NCBI GenBank assembly: GCA_948144175.1 | Contig: CANXME010002068.1 | Coordinates: 1-64,000 of the forward strand | Direction: 5' to 3' | DNA length: 64,000 nt | From: Closterium sp. NIES-65 | Taxonomy: Eukaryota; Streptophyta; Zygnematophyceae; Desmidiales; Closteriaceae | In this document: positions 24,522 through 48,222 of the stretch, one piece after another | Layout of the letters: the number at the start of each line of letters is the position of its first letter | Numbering within the stretch: the first letter of the stretch is position 1 | Notes under the pieces: generated by a model | What the model saw: only the letters and a program-made list of their open reading frames with translations | The model's database searches: none | Told to the model about the DNA's origin: nothing | Program-made: the position numbers and the translations under genes

Positions 24522-25436
24522 AGAGCCGAGTGGTCCGTACTCAGAGCTAGTGGGCTGCCTCATGTACCTGATGACCTGCACTCGACCTGACCTTGCGTAC
24601 TCTCTTGGCATTCTCGCTCGCTACGTGGCTCCTAGTAGGCACCGAAAGGTGCACACGGATGCTGCTAAGAGGGTACTACGTTACTTGTGCAGTACATCGG
24701 GCATGGGGCTCGTGCTTGGAGGGCGGAGCCCAGTTGTCCTTACTGGGCACTCAGACGCTTCTTGGTTGACGACCTAGCTACGCAGCAGTCGTCACAGGGT
24801 TACACCTTCAGCCTTGGCTCTGGCTTTGTTTCGTGGCGGTCTACACGCTCGTCTTCTGTTCTCAGCTCCAGTTGTGAGGCTGAGATCTACGCCACTGCCA
24901 TGGTTGCACAGGAGCTACGTTGGCTCACCTACCTGCTGACCGACTTGGGAGAGCGGCCTCGTTCTCCTCCAGTTCTGTATGTAGACAACAAGGCCGCCAT
25001 TTCCTTGTGTCAGGTGCACAGACTGGAGCACAGAACGAAGCACATCGCTCTGCGTTACTTCCTGGCTCAAGAGTTGCAGCAGCGTGGTCAGCTTCGTGTT
25101 GCTCACGGGGCCACTCGGGCCAACACTGCTGATATATTCACCGAGGCACTTTCGTCTGGTGATCATCAGCGCTTTTGTACTATGTTAGGCATTGTGCCTA
25201 CGTTTTCTCGCTGTAGACTTTGCTTGTGATGCGATCTACATATATATACCTACATGCTTTTCGTTGCTAGGTAGCGATCACTGGACTGCTGTTGTTGTAT
25301 ATATACATCAGCATGTGAACTGGCCTTATGTTTGGTGTGTGTGGTGACGTTGTGATCCACCCCGAGCTTGCTTTGCTTTTCTTGACAGGTCTTGTGACCT
25401 GACCCCTTGTTCTCCCCCACTTTGCCTATGGGGGTA

Positions 25437-25568
25437 TGTCAAACTAGATGTATATGTTATAATGATATGTAGGCTGTAGTGGGATAGCCAATGTAGGGTA
25501 TAGGGTTTGTTACTTGTACGCAACTCTCTCGATAGTCAACACACCTTTCCTTCCCTTTACTCTCGACA
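25437..25568 (+). repeat. 3' LTR of copia 2
   Basis: Begins after the purine tract ATGGGGGTA and is followed by the second GTAAG duplication. Confidence 0.93.
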
Positions 25569-25657
25569 GTAAGCCACATTACACAGCTTGATCAGACATT
25601 CTCATCGCATGATACACTGCGCAGCACCGTACAGTTCCACTCAACTGAGATAAGGTA

Positions 25658-28600
25658 CCGTCACCCCCCGGATATAAGCGCCACCCTAGGATAAGCGCCT
25701 GGCGCTTCTAATTGGCATATGGCGCTTATATCCCCTCCTCGATTATAAGCGCATACCCTAGAGTCGTACGGATTATAGCCGCATACCTGTACCTTACACA
25801 TTATAACTGCCACTTTAAAAAAAAAAAAAAATTCTACACGCTTCACTAACCACATTAACATTGTATATTTTCATCTAATTAATTACAAAGTCAATTTGTC
25901 TAAAGTTTTTTCTAATTACAGTTCTAAATCTACCTACGAGTCTCACAGGCTACAACAATTTCTAGATCTACGTAATCTAGTCATCAGCTGCGGTAGGATC
26001 ATCCGGGTCGGCCTCAGAGTCCGACTCTGGTTCTTCTACGTTGTTGCAGAAAAAGCCATCTGCTGCAATGTCGTCGTCGATGTCTATTTCGTCGCCCTCA
26101 AGCTCGTCGCGCCTGTGTTGCAGGCACATCTTGTCCTGGGACCCATCCAGGGCGTTACTAATGCCACAGGTGAGGAAAGCCCGTTGAATCAAGTCCCTGG
26201 GCACGGCCTTCCAAGCCGCTGATATCCACTTGAGCGTTAGCTCGGGTGGTGGCTTCTTGATGTTGCCTGCCATAAAATTTAAACAATCAAAAGTCAGCCA
26301 CCGCTACAAACTGTTAAAGCAGCACACGCATGGCCTGCCTCTCTCACCTTTCTTTGTCAAGGTGTCGACCCCCTCGCTCTCGAACCACTCCTGGTAGAGC
26401 TGGCGAACGGATGCCTTGAAGGAGCGATTCACCGCGACGTCCAGAGGTTGAATCTCCGAGGTGCAGCCAGCTGGGATAACGGCAGGGACGATGTTCAGCT
26501 CCCCGAACTTCTTCTTCACCTCCGCAGTCAGGTGCCCGCGGTACGAATCCAAGACGAGCATCGCTTTGCGGGGCCTCACTCCGAACTTGGGGTGGACGAA
26601 CGGCTTCACTGCCCCGTCGAGCCACTCGATGACTCCGTCCGCGTCCATCCAACCGTTGGGATGGACGGACACCGTAACATCTGCACAGCCATAAACGCAC
26701 GTACAACATCAGTAGACATAGAAAAAAAAAAAAACATGCAGCAGTGGGTGTTAATGCTCACCTGAAGGGAAATCCCCTTTAGGCAGGGTCTTCCGTTTGA
26801 AGAAGACCCACGGCTTCAGCTTCTCACCGCTGGCAGTGCAGGCGAGCATCACCGTAACTCGCTCCTTCTGATAGCCGCCGCTGCGGATAGGCACAGAGCG
26901 CAGACCCACCTCCTCGACTGTGCGTTCGGCAGGCATCTCGAGCCACAGTGGTGTCTGGTCCGCGTTTATTATCCACTGCGGGTCAATCTTGTATTGGCGG
27001 CGGGTGTGACGCACGAACTTCCAGAAATTCCTGACGTCAGTCTCGCAGTCTGGGAGTACGGGTGGGAGGGAAAGAGAGAAGAGAGTATTAATGACGCGTT
27101 AAAATTCAACCGTGAAACATAAAGAGACAAACAACACAAAGCAGTACACATTAAACTGCAACCATTTCCCACAAAACTCACTGGCAGCAAGCTTCTGGCC
27201 GACCCTGGTCTTCGCTCGGGTTGTCAGATTCCAACGGCGGCGAAACCGCTCAGTCCACCGCTGCGAGCCGGACCACTTTACCTGTGGGTGCAATTCTTTC
27301 ATCACCTCATGCGACCACTTCTGTAGGCGAGCAATCGAGACCGCGAGACATTTTTTACGGTGGGCAAGAAACCTCCTGTAGACTTCAGCTTCCATGTCGC
27401 GATACCACGAGCTCCTTCCGCGCCCATGAAGACGCTTGCGAGCAGCATGCGCGCCCTCCAGGTCAGCCTTCCGGGTCTTCCATTCTGCGAGTGACCTTCG
27501 GGAGATGCCGGTTTGGCGAGACATCTGCCGCACGCTCATGTGCCCGGACTCAAGCTTGAGAATCCACTGCAGTTTCTCCTGCGATGTGTAAGAGTGCCGC
27601 TTGTGACTTGAAGGCTTGTGCCTGGGGGAGGGAGGACGGGCATCGCGATTCTCGCGAGAAGGGTGGGGCCGTTTCTTATTGGGGGGGGGGAAGGTGGGAA
27701 TAGGCAGGTGCTCTGGAAGACCGTCGGCAGCCCAAAACTCCACGTCATCCTCCGCACCAGTCGCGGATTCGTCCAACGGGCAATCAGCCGGGGCTCCCCA
27801 GCGTGGCGACGGTGCGGAGGAAGACGATGCGCCACCGGCGCGGTCGGGCTCGGACAGGTACGCGTCAAACGCCGAGTAGCCAGGAGGGAGGAGAAGCTGC
27901 AGGACCCCCTGACGTGGAGCACAAAACACAGGCGGGTCAGGAGGGGACGGAGGAGCTGGAGGAACCGGAGGCGCCGGGGGAGCGGGAGGTGCAGGAGGAG
28001 TTGGGGGAGTGGGAGGAACGGGAGGAGCTACTGGTTGACACGGAGGGACGGGCGCAGGGCGCGACTGCCATTGAGAGTAGTCACAGGTGTCTCGGCGGGT
28101 GTTTTCTCTGGCAGCAGGATGGCGGCGGAACAAGAAATGCGTGCCTGGAAGGCCCGCCATGGCCACGGCAGGCCAAACGAACAAAGAAACTGAAGGCAAA
28201 AGTCGAGAATGAGGGCTGTATGAAGCCCTCGCCCGAGACCCCTTCATTTTCGCGGCCCGGCCTCCTCTGCGGGAAAAGGGTGGCCCCAGTCAAGATTCCC
28301 CGCAGAGGAGCTGAGCTGGGCAGCTCCTTGCCTCGGTGGCGGGGAATTTTGCTGTTGATGGGCACACCGTGGCTGAACCACGACGTGCCCACGATCGCAT
28401 GCAACCCTGATTGGGCCGCTGTGATGCGAGGTACGTGTGCACTGGCATGGGCCAGGTTCACGTTCGATGAACCTGGCCTGGCCAACAAGGCGTGGAAGGC
28501 GTGAAGCCACGCCTTGTTGGCTGTTTCACACGCAATGCATGCACAGTTTCGAACGTTCTCGACCCAGGTGAATCCGCGTTTGAGAATGCTTCGATTTGGT

Positions 28601-28735
28601 ATATTAAAAAACAAATTTCAATTTTGACAAATTATAAACGCCGGCGCTTATAAATTTACTATATTATAAGCCCACCCCCTCAAAAAAACATGTTATATTA
28701 TAGCCCCCCATGGGGGTATATCCGGGGGGTGACGG
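25658..28735 (-). mobile_element. Pogo-like (Tc1/mariner superfamily) DNA transposon, looks intact
   Basis: Terminal inverted repeats CCGTCACCCCCCGGATATA at both ends, flanked by TA (25656-25657 and 28736-28737), 3078 bp. Subterminal regions repeat GATATAAGCGCC and GGCGCTTATA, which are likely transposase-binding words. The single gene inside is a spliced transposase read on the minus strand with no break seen, so this could be an autonomous, recently active copy. Confidence 0.92.
25977..28247 (-). CDS. Pogo-like DDE transposase, 4 exons, 658 aa
   Basis: Exons on the minus strand: 28247-27182, 27049-26762, 26680-26348, 26266-25977. GT-AG introns and phases are consistent and give one open frame of 659 codons. 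Order: a Pro-rich N-terminus (poly-PPAPP, about 65-100), a helix-turn-helix DNA-binding region (SQEKLQWILKLESGHMSVRQ and RQTGISRRSLAEWK), a second CENP-B-like region, then the DDE catalytic core. Catalytic acidic residues are visible in NADQTPLW, VLDSYRGH and EIQPLDVAVNRSFK (a DDD triad). The C-terminus is acidic. It would bind the element's ends and cut and paste it at TA sites. The start is the first ATG of exon 1; a later start cannot be excluded. Confidence 0.88.
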
Positions 28736-28875
28736 TATGAGGTGAAGATTGAGACACAAAGATATGGAATGGAAGTGCCCTAAGTTACCATCCACCACCA
28801 CATGTCGGCCTTTTATCGAGAACAAAGCCCATGCATACAAAAGCCATAGGGTGTGGCTACCGTACATGTTCGTGT

Positions 28876-29030
28876 CAGAATCCCAACCACAAGACCATTG
28901 GGATAAAAGAGCTTGTTTCAGTAGCGGGTCAGTGCGCCCCTAACCCCCCAGGCGAACGCGCCTGTAACCCTCTACAGGATCAATCGGGAATCCACAGTGC
29001 AGATCTAGTGACAGTTCGGGTCCCAGTCCT
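28876..29030. mobile_element. Second copy of the short dispersed repeat
   Basis: Starts GTGTCAGAATCCCAACCA and follows the copy at 24379 through ATTGGGATAAAAGAGCTTG, TAACCCCCCAG and GATCAATCGGG. It lies between the pogo-like transposon and the 3' end of the DDM1 homologue. Possible SINE; ends are approximate. Confidence 0.6.
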
Positions 29031-29210
29031 GCCAATCTAACCCAGCACCACACCAACCCAGCAAAGTTCCCACTACCGGTAAATCTGAAATGATCCTTGA
29101 CCCTCGTCACGTGCAGCTTCACCTGCTCTAATCTAAATCAACCGAAACCAATCCGTCCGTTCCGTACCGCATGAATTCCTCCAAACCGTGCTCCTCCAGG
29201 GGTGAAAGGA

Positions 29211-40220
<11,010 letters not shown>

Positions 40221-40901
40221 TCTCCAAGATACTCTGTCTCTATTATTATCGGTTTCGCCTTAAATACTCTTACAGCAGCAAAGGCCGGCTGATATGGCCC
40301 CTCGCACCGGCCGCAGATGATAAAAAAACGCATATAAATCCGGATCGACTGAACTTGATCTTCTTCGATTCAAACCTTATAGCAGTCAACCCTTGAAACC
40401 TACTAGACGGAGCAAATCTTCGCGCCCCGACTCGATCTCAGATCGAGAACCTAGCCCAGCAAAATGGAAACGAGTAGTCGGATCGAGCTGCAACAGCACT
40501 CGGGAGTCGGGGTTCGGGACAGGAGCGGAACTTGTGTCAGACGAGATGAGACGAGACGGGAGAGATGGCGGTAAATCCCAGGCAATTACACATGGGATGC
40601 AGCCTGGGAGGAGCAAGGCAGCCAGGGACGGAACGCGGAGCGGGCGGGATGCAGCGGGCGGGAAATACGAATTGGGGTTGGGGGAAAATTGGGGTTGTTT
40701 TTTATGGGGGAGCAGCGCAGAGTAGGGGGGGGACGCGCGTGCGCGTGCAACCCGAGAAAAGGGGACGGCGGAGGATGCAGGCGAGCGGATCATCTCGTCA
40801 ACCTGACGAGACCGCGGAATCATATCTATATGTTACGGGTGCAATGAATCGAAGTAGCGAGAATTGCACTAAGGTGTCAAAACGAGTACAATGAGTGAAG
40901 G
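40221..40901 (-). promoter_or_regulatory. DDM1 upstream region
   Basis: 681 bp between the DDM1 start codon and the gypsy LTR. A TATA-like ATTTATATGC (minus strand, about 40332-40341) lies roughly 115 bp before the ATG. No other gene is seen. The TATA call is weak. Confidence 0.35.
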
Positions 40902-41233
40902 TGTAAGGAAATTCCCTTTTCCTTACTTCGCGTCCCTGCTCAACGCGTACATCACTGTAGCACCTCAGTCAGCACCGTTACCACTCGCGACCATCGCATC
41001 ATTCATCATCCCGCCCTTTTCGCACATCGCATCCCGACCTCACGGCTCGGCTGGTAACCCGCGCTCCGGGCCTACGCTTCGACACTTTCCAAACCTCAGT
41101 CCCAGGCTCGTCGCGCGACCATTACCGTTACCACTATAGTTTCGCTATATAATGTTCGCTCATGCCTTCGCTCAATTGTATTCTTGCTTCGATAGTGCAA
41201 TTCTCGTTCGTTCACTCAATTGCACTCGTAACA
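40902..41233 (+). repeat. 5' LTR of gypsy 1
   Basis: 332 bp. The first 25 bases form a hairpin (GTAAGGAAA/TTTCCTTAC). Ends TAACA two bases before the primer site. Confidence 0.9.
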
Positions 41234-44200
41234 CATGGTATTCAGAGCCTACGATCTCATCTCGGACCGCACCCACACCTTCGCTTCCCACTATCTCAAT
41301 TTTTGGGGGGGGTAGACGTCTCTCAGCGACACAGCACCGCCGCTCGTAGTGCTCTCTCGAAAGCACGCACGGCCACGACCGAGGCTCTCGCTGAGCTTGC
41401 CCGACACCCCCGCCATGGCCGATTTCAATCTCGCCACGTTGACGCAGGAGCAACTCGATCGTCTCGTGCGTCAATTGGAGGATTCGGCGCTCGAAATCGC
41501 GACTCTCACGGCGGAACGTGACTCCGCCCGTCAACAGTCAACGTTGAACGTACCGACGACATCACATGCACCAACCAATGCATCTGCACATTCGGAGGAG
41601 CCCATCGTCATCTCATCCGGCACACCAACGCAACACAACAGCACGGGACAGCGCTCAGGCGCAGCCAGTGACGGCGCAGCCCAACCGATGCCCGGCATGG
41701 GAGGGAACAGGAGCGCATTAAGCCCACGGGAGCCCCGAGAAGCCCGTCGGCACGTGGAGTTTGCGGCGACAAGTGGCGAGAACGCCATGATGGCCCCAAT
41801 GCCACTCAAGCCGCAACGCCCGCCCTGCTTCGATCCAAGCCAACGCGGCGGCCCGACAGTTCAATCGTGGGTCTTCACGATGAATGTGTTTTTCGACGCC
41901 AACTACGTCGAGTCGGACGCCGCCAAGATCCGGTATGCGGTTTCACTACTCAGGGGCCCCGCCATGGACTGGTGGCGAGTCATTGTGACGTCGCCGCGCG
42001 CCTACGAGCCACCGTCGCACGAGGAAGGGCCCTCGGGTCCAGCTGTTACCTGGAGTTCGTTCTGCGAAACCGCCCAATACAGCACGTGGGATGCGTGGTG
42101 CGCAGGGCTTCGGGCGCGCTTTGAGCCGATCGCGGCCTCGATTTCGGCGCGTCCGAAACTGCGCACTTGGCGCCAGCTCGGGTCAGTTCAAGACTACACC
42201 AGCGGGTTTCTCGCACTTTGCGAACAGGTCGGCTACATGCACGAGGCAGAGCGGGTGGACCGTTACGTCGGAGGGCTGAAGCCGGACATCTCGCACGAGA
42301 TAATGCTACGCGGGCTCTCGAATTTCAACGAGATCCTCGCGCTCGCCGAGAAAATCGATATCCTACGCCGAGCGAGACCGGGGTCCTATTACGGAAATCG
42401 TCCTCGGGGACCGACCGAGCACGCCACTGTACATGCCGTCGCAGCGAATGCAACTGCCGCGCCGTTTAGAGGGCGCTGCTTTGCTTGCAACCGGCCGGGC
42501 CATCGCAAGAGCGAATGTCCAAAGGAGCTGAGGCGTCGAGGAGCAGAGCAGGGGAGGGAGTCTCGGAGGCAGGGAAACGCCAGCAGTCAGTAGAAGTTGG
42601 GCCAACTACTGACGAGACTGCCTGCTCGCCCAACCACACCGACCCTCACCGAGTCACAGTACCGATTCACGCCATCGATCGAGCTCGGATGAATAAGGAG
42701 GGTACAGCGATGGATTGCCCGGTACTGATCTACGGGAAAATACAGGGAGCAGCAGTGAAGATCTTCATTGACGGAGGAGCAAGCCACAGCTTAGTTAATA
42801 CCGCAACCGCACGAAAATTACAATTAACGCTTAACCGATGTTTACCTGAGATAGATGCACGCTTAGTCGACGGCACGCCCCTGGCCATACGGGAAAAGGT
42901 GGAGCGCGTAAAAGTCCGCTGCGGGGGGAACTTCGGGTTTACACAGGAAATGCTCGCGACGACACTGGATGGGCACGACATTTTATTGGGACGTGATTGG
43001 CTGCGACGGTACAACCCACGGATCGACTGGACGACGGGGAGCTGCACAGTGCGAAGTAGTGGTAACTGGGTCGTTCTACCTCGCTGGCAGCCACCCAAAT
43101 CTTCGACGGTCCAGGTCAACGCTATCACGATGAAACGGGCTGTCGCTGCTGGAGCTGACGTGTACGCAGTGGATATCGCACTCGTAGAAAAAGATGAGCA
43201 GCCGAGTGATTTGGAGAAACTGCTGGCAACTGTACCGACCGAACTACAGGCACTACTGAAACAGTTCCCGGGGATATTTCCGGATGATTTACCACTGGGA
43301 CTGCCACCTCAGCGGGCGCACGACCATAGGATCGAGTTAGAACCGGGGGCACAGCCAACTGTACAGCGGCAATTTTGACTGACACAGCCCGAGCTCGACG
43401 AGTTAAGGAAGCAGTTAGATTACCTGTTAGAGAAGCAGTTTATCCGTCCGAGCTCGTCACCGTTCGCCGCACCGATACTGTTCACACCGAAAAAAGACGG
43501 AGGGTTCCGCATGTGCATCGACTACCGAGCGCTTAACAGGGTAACAGTCAAATCGCGATACCCCATCCCCCGCGCCGACGAACTGATCGACCAACTGCGA
43601 ACAGCACGAGTCTTTTCGAAAATAGATTTACGGGGAGGTTACCATCAGATTCGGGTCGAACCATCGGACTGCGCCAAAACAGCATTTAGGACTAGGTACG
43701 GGTCATTCGAGCATACAGTAATGCCATTCGGGCTGACGAACGCGCCTGCGACATTTCAGATGACCATGAACGAGGCGTTTAGACCACTTTTAGATAAATG
43801 CGTGATAGTTTACCTGGACGATATTCTAGTTTACAGCCGGGATAAGCAGCAACACTTAGTGGATCTTGAAGCAGTTTTTAAGGTTTTGGAGGAACATCGG
43901 CTACTCACCAAGGGCTCCAAGTGCGAGTTTTTTCGGGACAGGCTAGAGTTTTTGGGTCACGTCATTTCGGAGGCTGGGGTTGAGATTGACCCAAAGAAGC
44001 TGGATACGGTAAAAGCGTGGCGCCCCCCGACGAACATCACGGAACTGCATAGTTTTTTAGGTTTTGTTAATTACGTTCGACGGTTCGTGCCCGACATGGC
44101 ACGTTTAACAGCCCCACTCACTGATTTACTGCGTAAGGGGGTCGCTTTTACATGGGGGGAGAAAGAGCATGCTGCCTTCTCTGCCCTAAAAAACGTTCTC

Positions 44201-44718
44201 TGTTCACCACCCGTTCTACGCATCGCTGATCCCCACCGCCCTTTCGAAGTGGTTACCGACGCAAGTGACATCGCCATCGGAGCTGTACTGTTACAGGACT
44301 TCGGCGACGGCCTCCAACCCATCGCCTACGAATCACGCAAACTACATCCGCCTGAGCGAAATTACCCGATACACGACCGCGAAATGCTCGCGATCGTGCA
44401 CGCATTCAAAGTGTGGCGCTGCTACTTGACCGGCGCAGACGTGACAGTACGGACATGTCAGAACATTATAGCTTACTTATTTGTGTTGGCTATAGTGGGG
44501 TATCCCATAGGGGGTACAACCCAATTAGGGTTTCATATTTGTACTCACTTCATTCATAGTTGATTCATTCTCGTTCAGTTTTTTCACATGGTATAGAGCA
44601 GCTTCCCCTGTGGGAACTGTGCCTAGGGCCCACCACTCGAAATCTTTTTTTTTTCCTGCCCGAAGCGCACTCATCCCGAGTCGCGCCTCGGGCCACTCCT
44701 TCCCCGAGCCGCCCTAGC

Positions 44719-46196
44719 TGTCAGAATATTATTTTTTTGTTCTAGCCTGTAGTGGGGTGCTCTATAGCGAGTACAACCCTTCTAGGGTTTGCTATTTGTA
44801 TCCTCATTCTTGCTAGTTCAATCCTCTTTCTTCTTCTAACTTTTGTCATGCTATCAGAGCAGGTCGATCCCCTTGGATCGATCTTGTGGGTGGGTTTCCA
44901 CCTCGCTTCCGCTGCTACCTTTCCTTCCCGCCGTGCGCCCCGAGGCGCGCGGCGGTTTTCCTTCCCGCCGTGCGCCCCGAGGCGCGCGGCGGTTTTCTTC
45001 CCGCCGTGCGCCCCGGGGCGCGCGGCGGTTTTCTGCCCGCTGTGCGCCCCGAGGCGCGCGGCGGTTCATTGCCCGCTGTGCGCCCCGAGGCGCGCGGCGG
45101 GCTTCTCCCCTACGTCGCGGCCCCGCCCCGATCGTCGCGGCCCCGCCCCTCGACGCGGCCCCGCTCTACGTCGCGGCCCCGCCCTGGCCCGTCGCCGCCC
45201 GTGCGCCTGCCCGGCTCGGCCCCGCCCTTCGTCGCGGCCCCGCCCCGGCCCGTCGCCGCCCGTGCGCCTGCCCGGCTCGGCCCCGCCCTACGTCGCGGCC
45301 CCGCCCCGCTCGTCGCGGCCCCGCCCCTTGTCGCGGCCCCGCCCTCCAACCAGGCCCGTTGTGGGCCTCTTTCACCACACCGCCTCCCCCCCCCCCCCCC
45401 TGCCATTTCCCGTCGCCCGTCGTGGCGACCTGAGGGGCGCGCTGTGGGGTGGCGGGTATGGGGGTGGCCGGTGTGCCTTCCTCCCTTGCTCCTCCTCCTC
45501 CTTCGTCTCCCACTGCTGCAGCTGTCGCTGAGGGGGGTGGTTGTGTTGGAGACTGGGGTTTAGGGTTTAAGGGGGGTGCGTGGGAGTAGAGCTAGCGGTG
45601 TAGCAGTGGGTGTGTATCAGGGGGGTGGGACTGTTTGCGGGAGGTTGAGCGGAGGCTGCCGGCTTGTTGTCCGCAGCACCTGTAGTCCGGGGCGCTGTCC
45701 CGGTAGCCCAGTCGTAGCCAGCTGTGCCAGCCGCCCGTGGGTCCGTTGCCCGTCCGCCGCTATTTGAGCCGCGGGGCCTGTTACTCCTGTAGTCCGGGCG
45801 CTGTCCGGTAGCCGCTGTGCCACTCTGCCTCCTGTTGCCCGTGTGTCTGCAGCTTCAGCCGTCGCCTCCTGTCTCCTCTCCCCTCACTCTCCCTCCTCCT
45901 CCTCACTTGCCCGTTGTGACTACCACTAGCTTTGCTTATAATTGTGAACTCTAAACTATTTCTTCTTGAACTTGTGCTCAGAATGTGTGGTGACATTGTG
46001 ATCCACCCTGAGCTTGTATTGCTTTGCCTGCTCTGCTGATTACACCCCACTTTGGCTATGGGGGTGTGTCAGAATATTATCTTATTGTTCTAGCCTGTAG
46101 TGGGGTGCTCTATAGCGAGTACAACCCTTCTAGGGTTTGCTATTTGTATCCTCATTCTTGCTAGTTCAATCCTCTTTCTTCTTCTAACTTTTGTCA
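44719..46196 (+). mobile_element. Non-autonomous LTR element nested in the copia 3 leader
   Basis: 1478 bp with 130-bp LTRs (44719-44848 and 46067-46196, two differences) and target duplication CTAGC (44714-44718 and 46197-46201). Primer site TGCTATCAGAGCAGG. The interior has no gag or pol, only GC-rich tandem repeats (CCGTGCGCCCCGAGGCGCGC about 44930-45100, GCGGCCCCGCC units to 45350) and the copia-type 3' segment GTGATCCACCCTGAGCTTG. Size and content suit a LARD/TRIM-like parasite of copia elements. Confidence 0.93.
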
Positions 46197-46198
46197 CT

Positions 46199-46990
46199 AG
46201 CGGCCGGCCTTACCCTCGCGGCCCCGCCACCCAGTGAACGCAGCCCTGCCGCCTCTTCTCTCGCGGCCCCGCCGCCCAAGCGCTCGCGGCCCCCGCCGTC
46301 CCTGATCTCGCGGCCCCGCCGCCCGAGCGCTCCCGGCCCCGCCGCCCCTGATACGCGGCCCCGCCGCCCACGCACTCGCGCCCCCCGCCGTCCCTGATCT
46401 CGCGGCCCCGCCGCCCCAACGCTCATGGCCCCGCCGCCCCTGATACGCGGCCCCGCCGCCCCAGCGCCCGCGGCCCCGCCGTCCCTTATCTCACGGCCCC
46501 GCCGCCCCAGCGCTCACGGCCCCGCCGCCCCTGATCTCGCGGCCCCGCCGCCCCAGCGCTCCCGGCCCCGCCGCCCCTGTTACGCGGCCCCGCCGCCCCA
46601 GCGCTCCTGGCCCCGCCGCCCCTGATACGCGGCCCCGCCGCCCCAGCGCCCGCGGCCCCGCCGTCCCTGATCTCACGGCCCCGCCGCCCCAGCGCTCACG
46701 GCCCCGCCGCCCCTGATCTCGCGGCCCCGCCGCCCCAGCGCTCCCGGCCCCGCCGCCCCTGGTCTCGCGGCCCCGCCGCCCCAGCACTAACGGCCCCGCC
46801 GCCCCTTGCTCTCGCGCCGCCCGACTGCAGCAGCCGAGCCGCCCACCTGCAGCAGCCGAGCCGCCCGAAGCAGCCGAGCCGCCCAGGAGCCGCCGAGCCG
46901 CCCAGCAGCAGCCGAGCCGCCCAGCAGCAGCCGAGCCGCCCGGAGCAGCCGAGCCGCCCAGCAGCAGCCGAGTCGCCCGGGAGCCGAGCC
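46199..46990 (+). repeat. GC-rich tandem repeats in copia 3 leader
   Basis: About 45-bp units built on CGGCCCCGCCGCCCCAGCGCT (to about 46810), then GCCGAGCCGCCCAGCAGCA units. Non-coding leader before Gag. Confidence 0.9.
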
Positions 46991-48184
46991 GCCCAGCAGC
47001 CTAGCGGCCGTTTCGCCAGGCGACCTTCCTCCCGAGCCGCCCGACCTGCCCTGCCCGGTGAGCACTGCACTGCTATCACTGCGTACCCTTCCCCTACTGC
47101 TTGCACTGCTCCACTGTCGTCGTCATGGCTACACCCAGTGTCCTCGCTTTTGACGCTGAGGGTCGAGCCATTGACTTTGAGGTCTGGCTCGACGACCTGC
47201 AGCTGTTTTTACAGTGCGACAGGGCCGACGGTCTGTCTCTCTTTGACCTCACCTCTGGCGCCGTCCCTGCCCCTGCTGCTGATGCTGACGCCACTGTTCG
47301 CTCTCAGTGGGCCACGCGCGATGCTGCTGCACGTCTTGCTGTGCGTCGCCACCTGCCTACCGCTGAGCGCGCGCACTTTAGCCAGTACAAGAGTGCTCAG
47401 ACCTTGTACGACGCTGTAGTTGCGCGCTACTCCTCCCCTGCCACTGCTGCACTGAGCCGCCTCATGCTCCCCTTCCTCTTCCCTGACCTTGCCGCCTTTC
47501 CCACTGTCGCTGATCTCATCACGCACCTCCGCACTAGTGACACTCGCTACCGCGCTGCGCTTTCTGCTGACTTCTGCGCCAAGAACCCCCCCCCCCATGT
47601 ACATCACTCTCTACTTCTTAGTCACTCGCCTCCCTGACTCCCTTCGTGTAGTCCGGGACCACTTCCTCGCGGTCTGTCCCACCACCCTCACAGTCGACAG
47701 CCTCGAGAAGGCCCTCCTTGCAGCAGAGAAGAGCATAGTTGCTGTAGGAGCCTCTCGAGGTGACCCCCGCGCCCCCATCTTTGAGGGGTGTTCTCCTTCC
47801 CCTCTCCTGCCCTCTGTCGCCTCTGCTGCTGCGGCCGACCTCGTTGGTCTTGAGTCGGTCGGTGCGGCGTCTGCCCCTAGCGGGAGACGCCGCTCTGGCA
47901 AGGGCAAGGGGGGCAAGGGAGCGGGTGGGGCCAGTGGGGGCGGTGGCGGTGGAGGTGGAGGCGGCGGAGGGAGTGGGGGTGGCGGTGGAGGTGGTAGCGG
48001 GGGTGGGGGTGCTAGTGGCAGCAGTGGAGGCAGGAGTGGCGGCGGCGGTGGCGGTGGTAGCGGAGGTGGCGGAGGTGGCGGCGGTGGAGGTGGAGGCGGG
48101 GGCGGTGGAGGCGGAGGCGGGGGTGGCGGAGGTGGAGGTGGTCGGAGTGGAGCTTCGCAGCGGAGCGGTACTGGTGGCGGTCAG

Positions 48185-48222
<38 letters not shown>

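Larger units (their letters stand above)
18290..25568 (+). mobile_element. Copia LTR retrotransposon 2, both LTRs present, broken
   Basis: LTRs are 18290-18421 and 25437-25568 (132 bp each, about 8 differences, so older than copia 3). The exact target duplication GTAAG is at 18285-18289 and 25569-25573. The primer site TGGTATTAAGAGC resembles the initiator-Met tRNA site of plant copia elements. Parts: Gag (about 19024-20430) with a long poly-Gly stretch, protease (about 20465), integrase (about 20890-21790), reverse transcriptase (about 23520-24320), RNase H (about 24540-25180). Coding is broken in several places and holds a short insertion near 24380. Confidence 0.95.
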
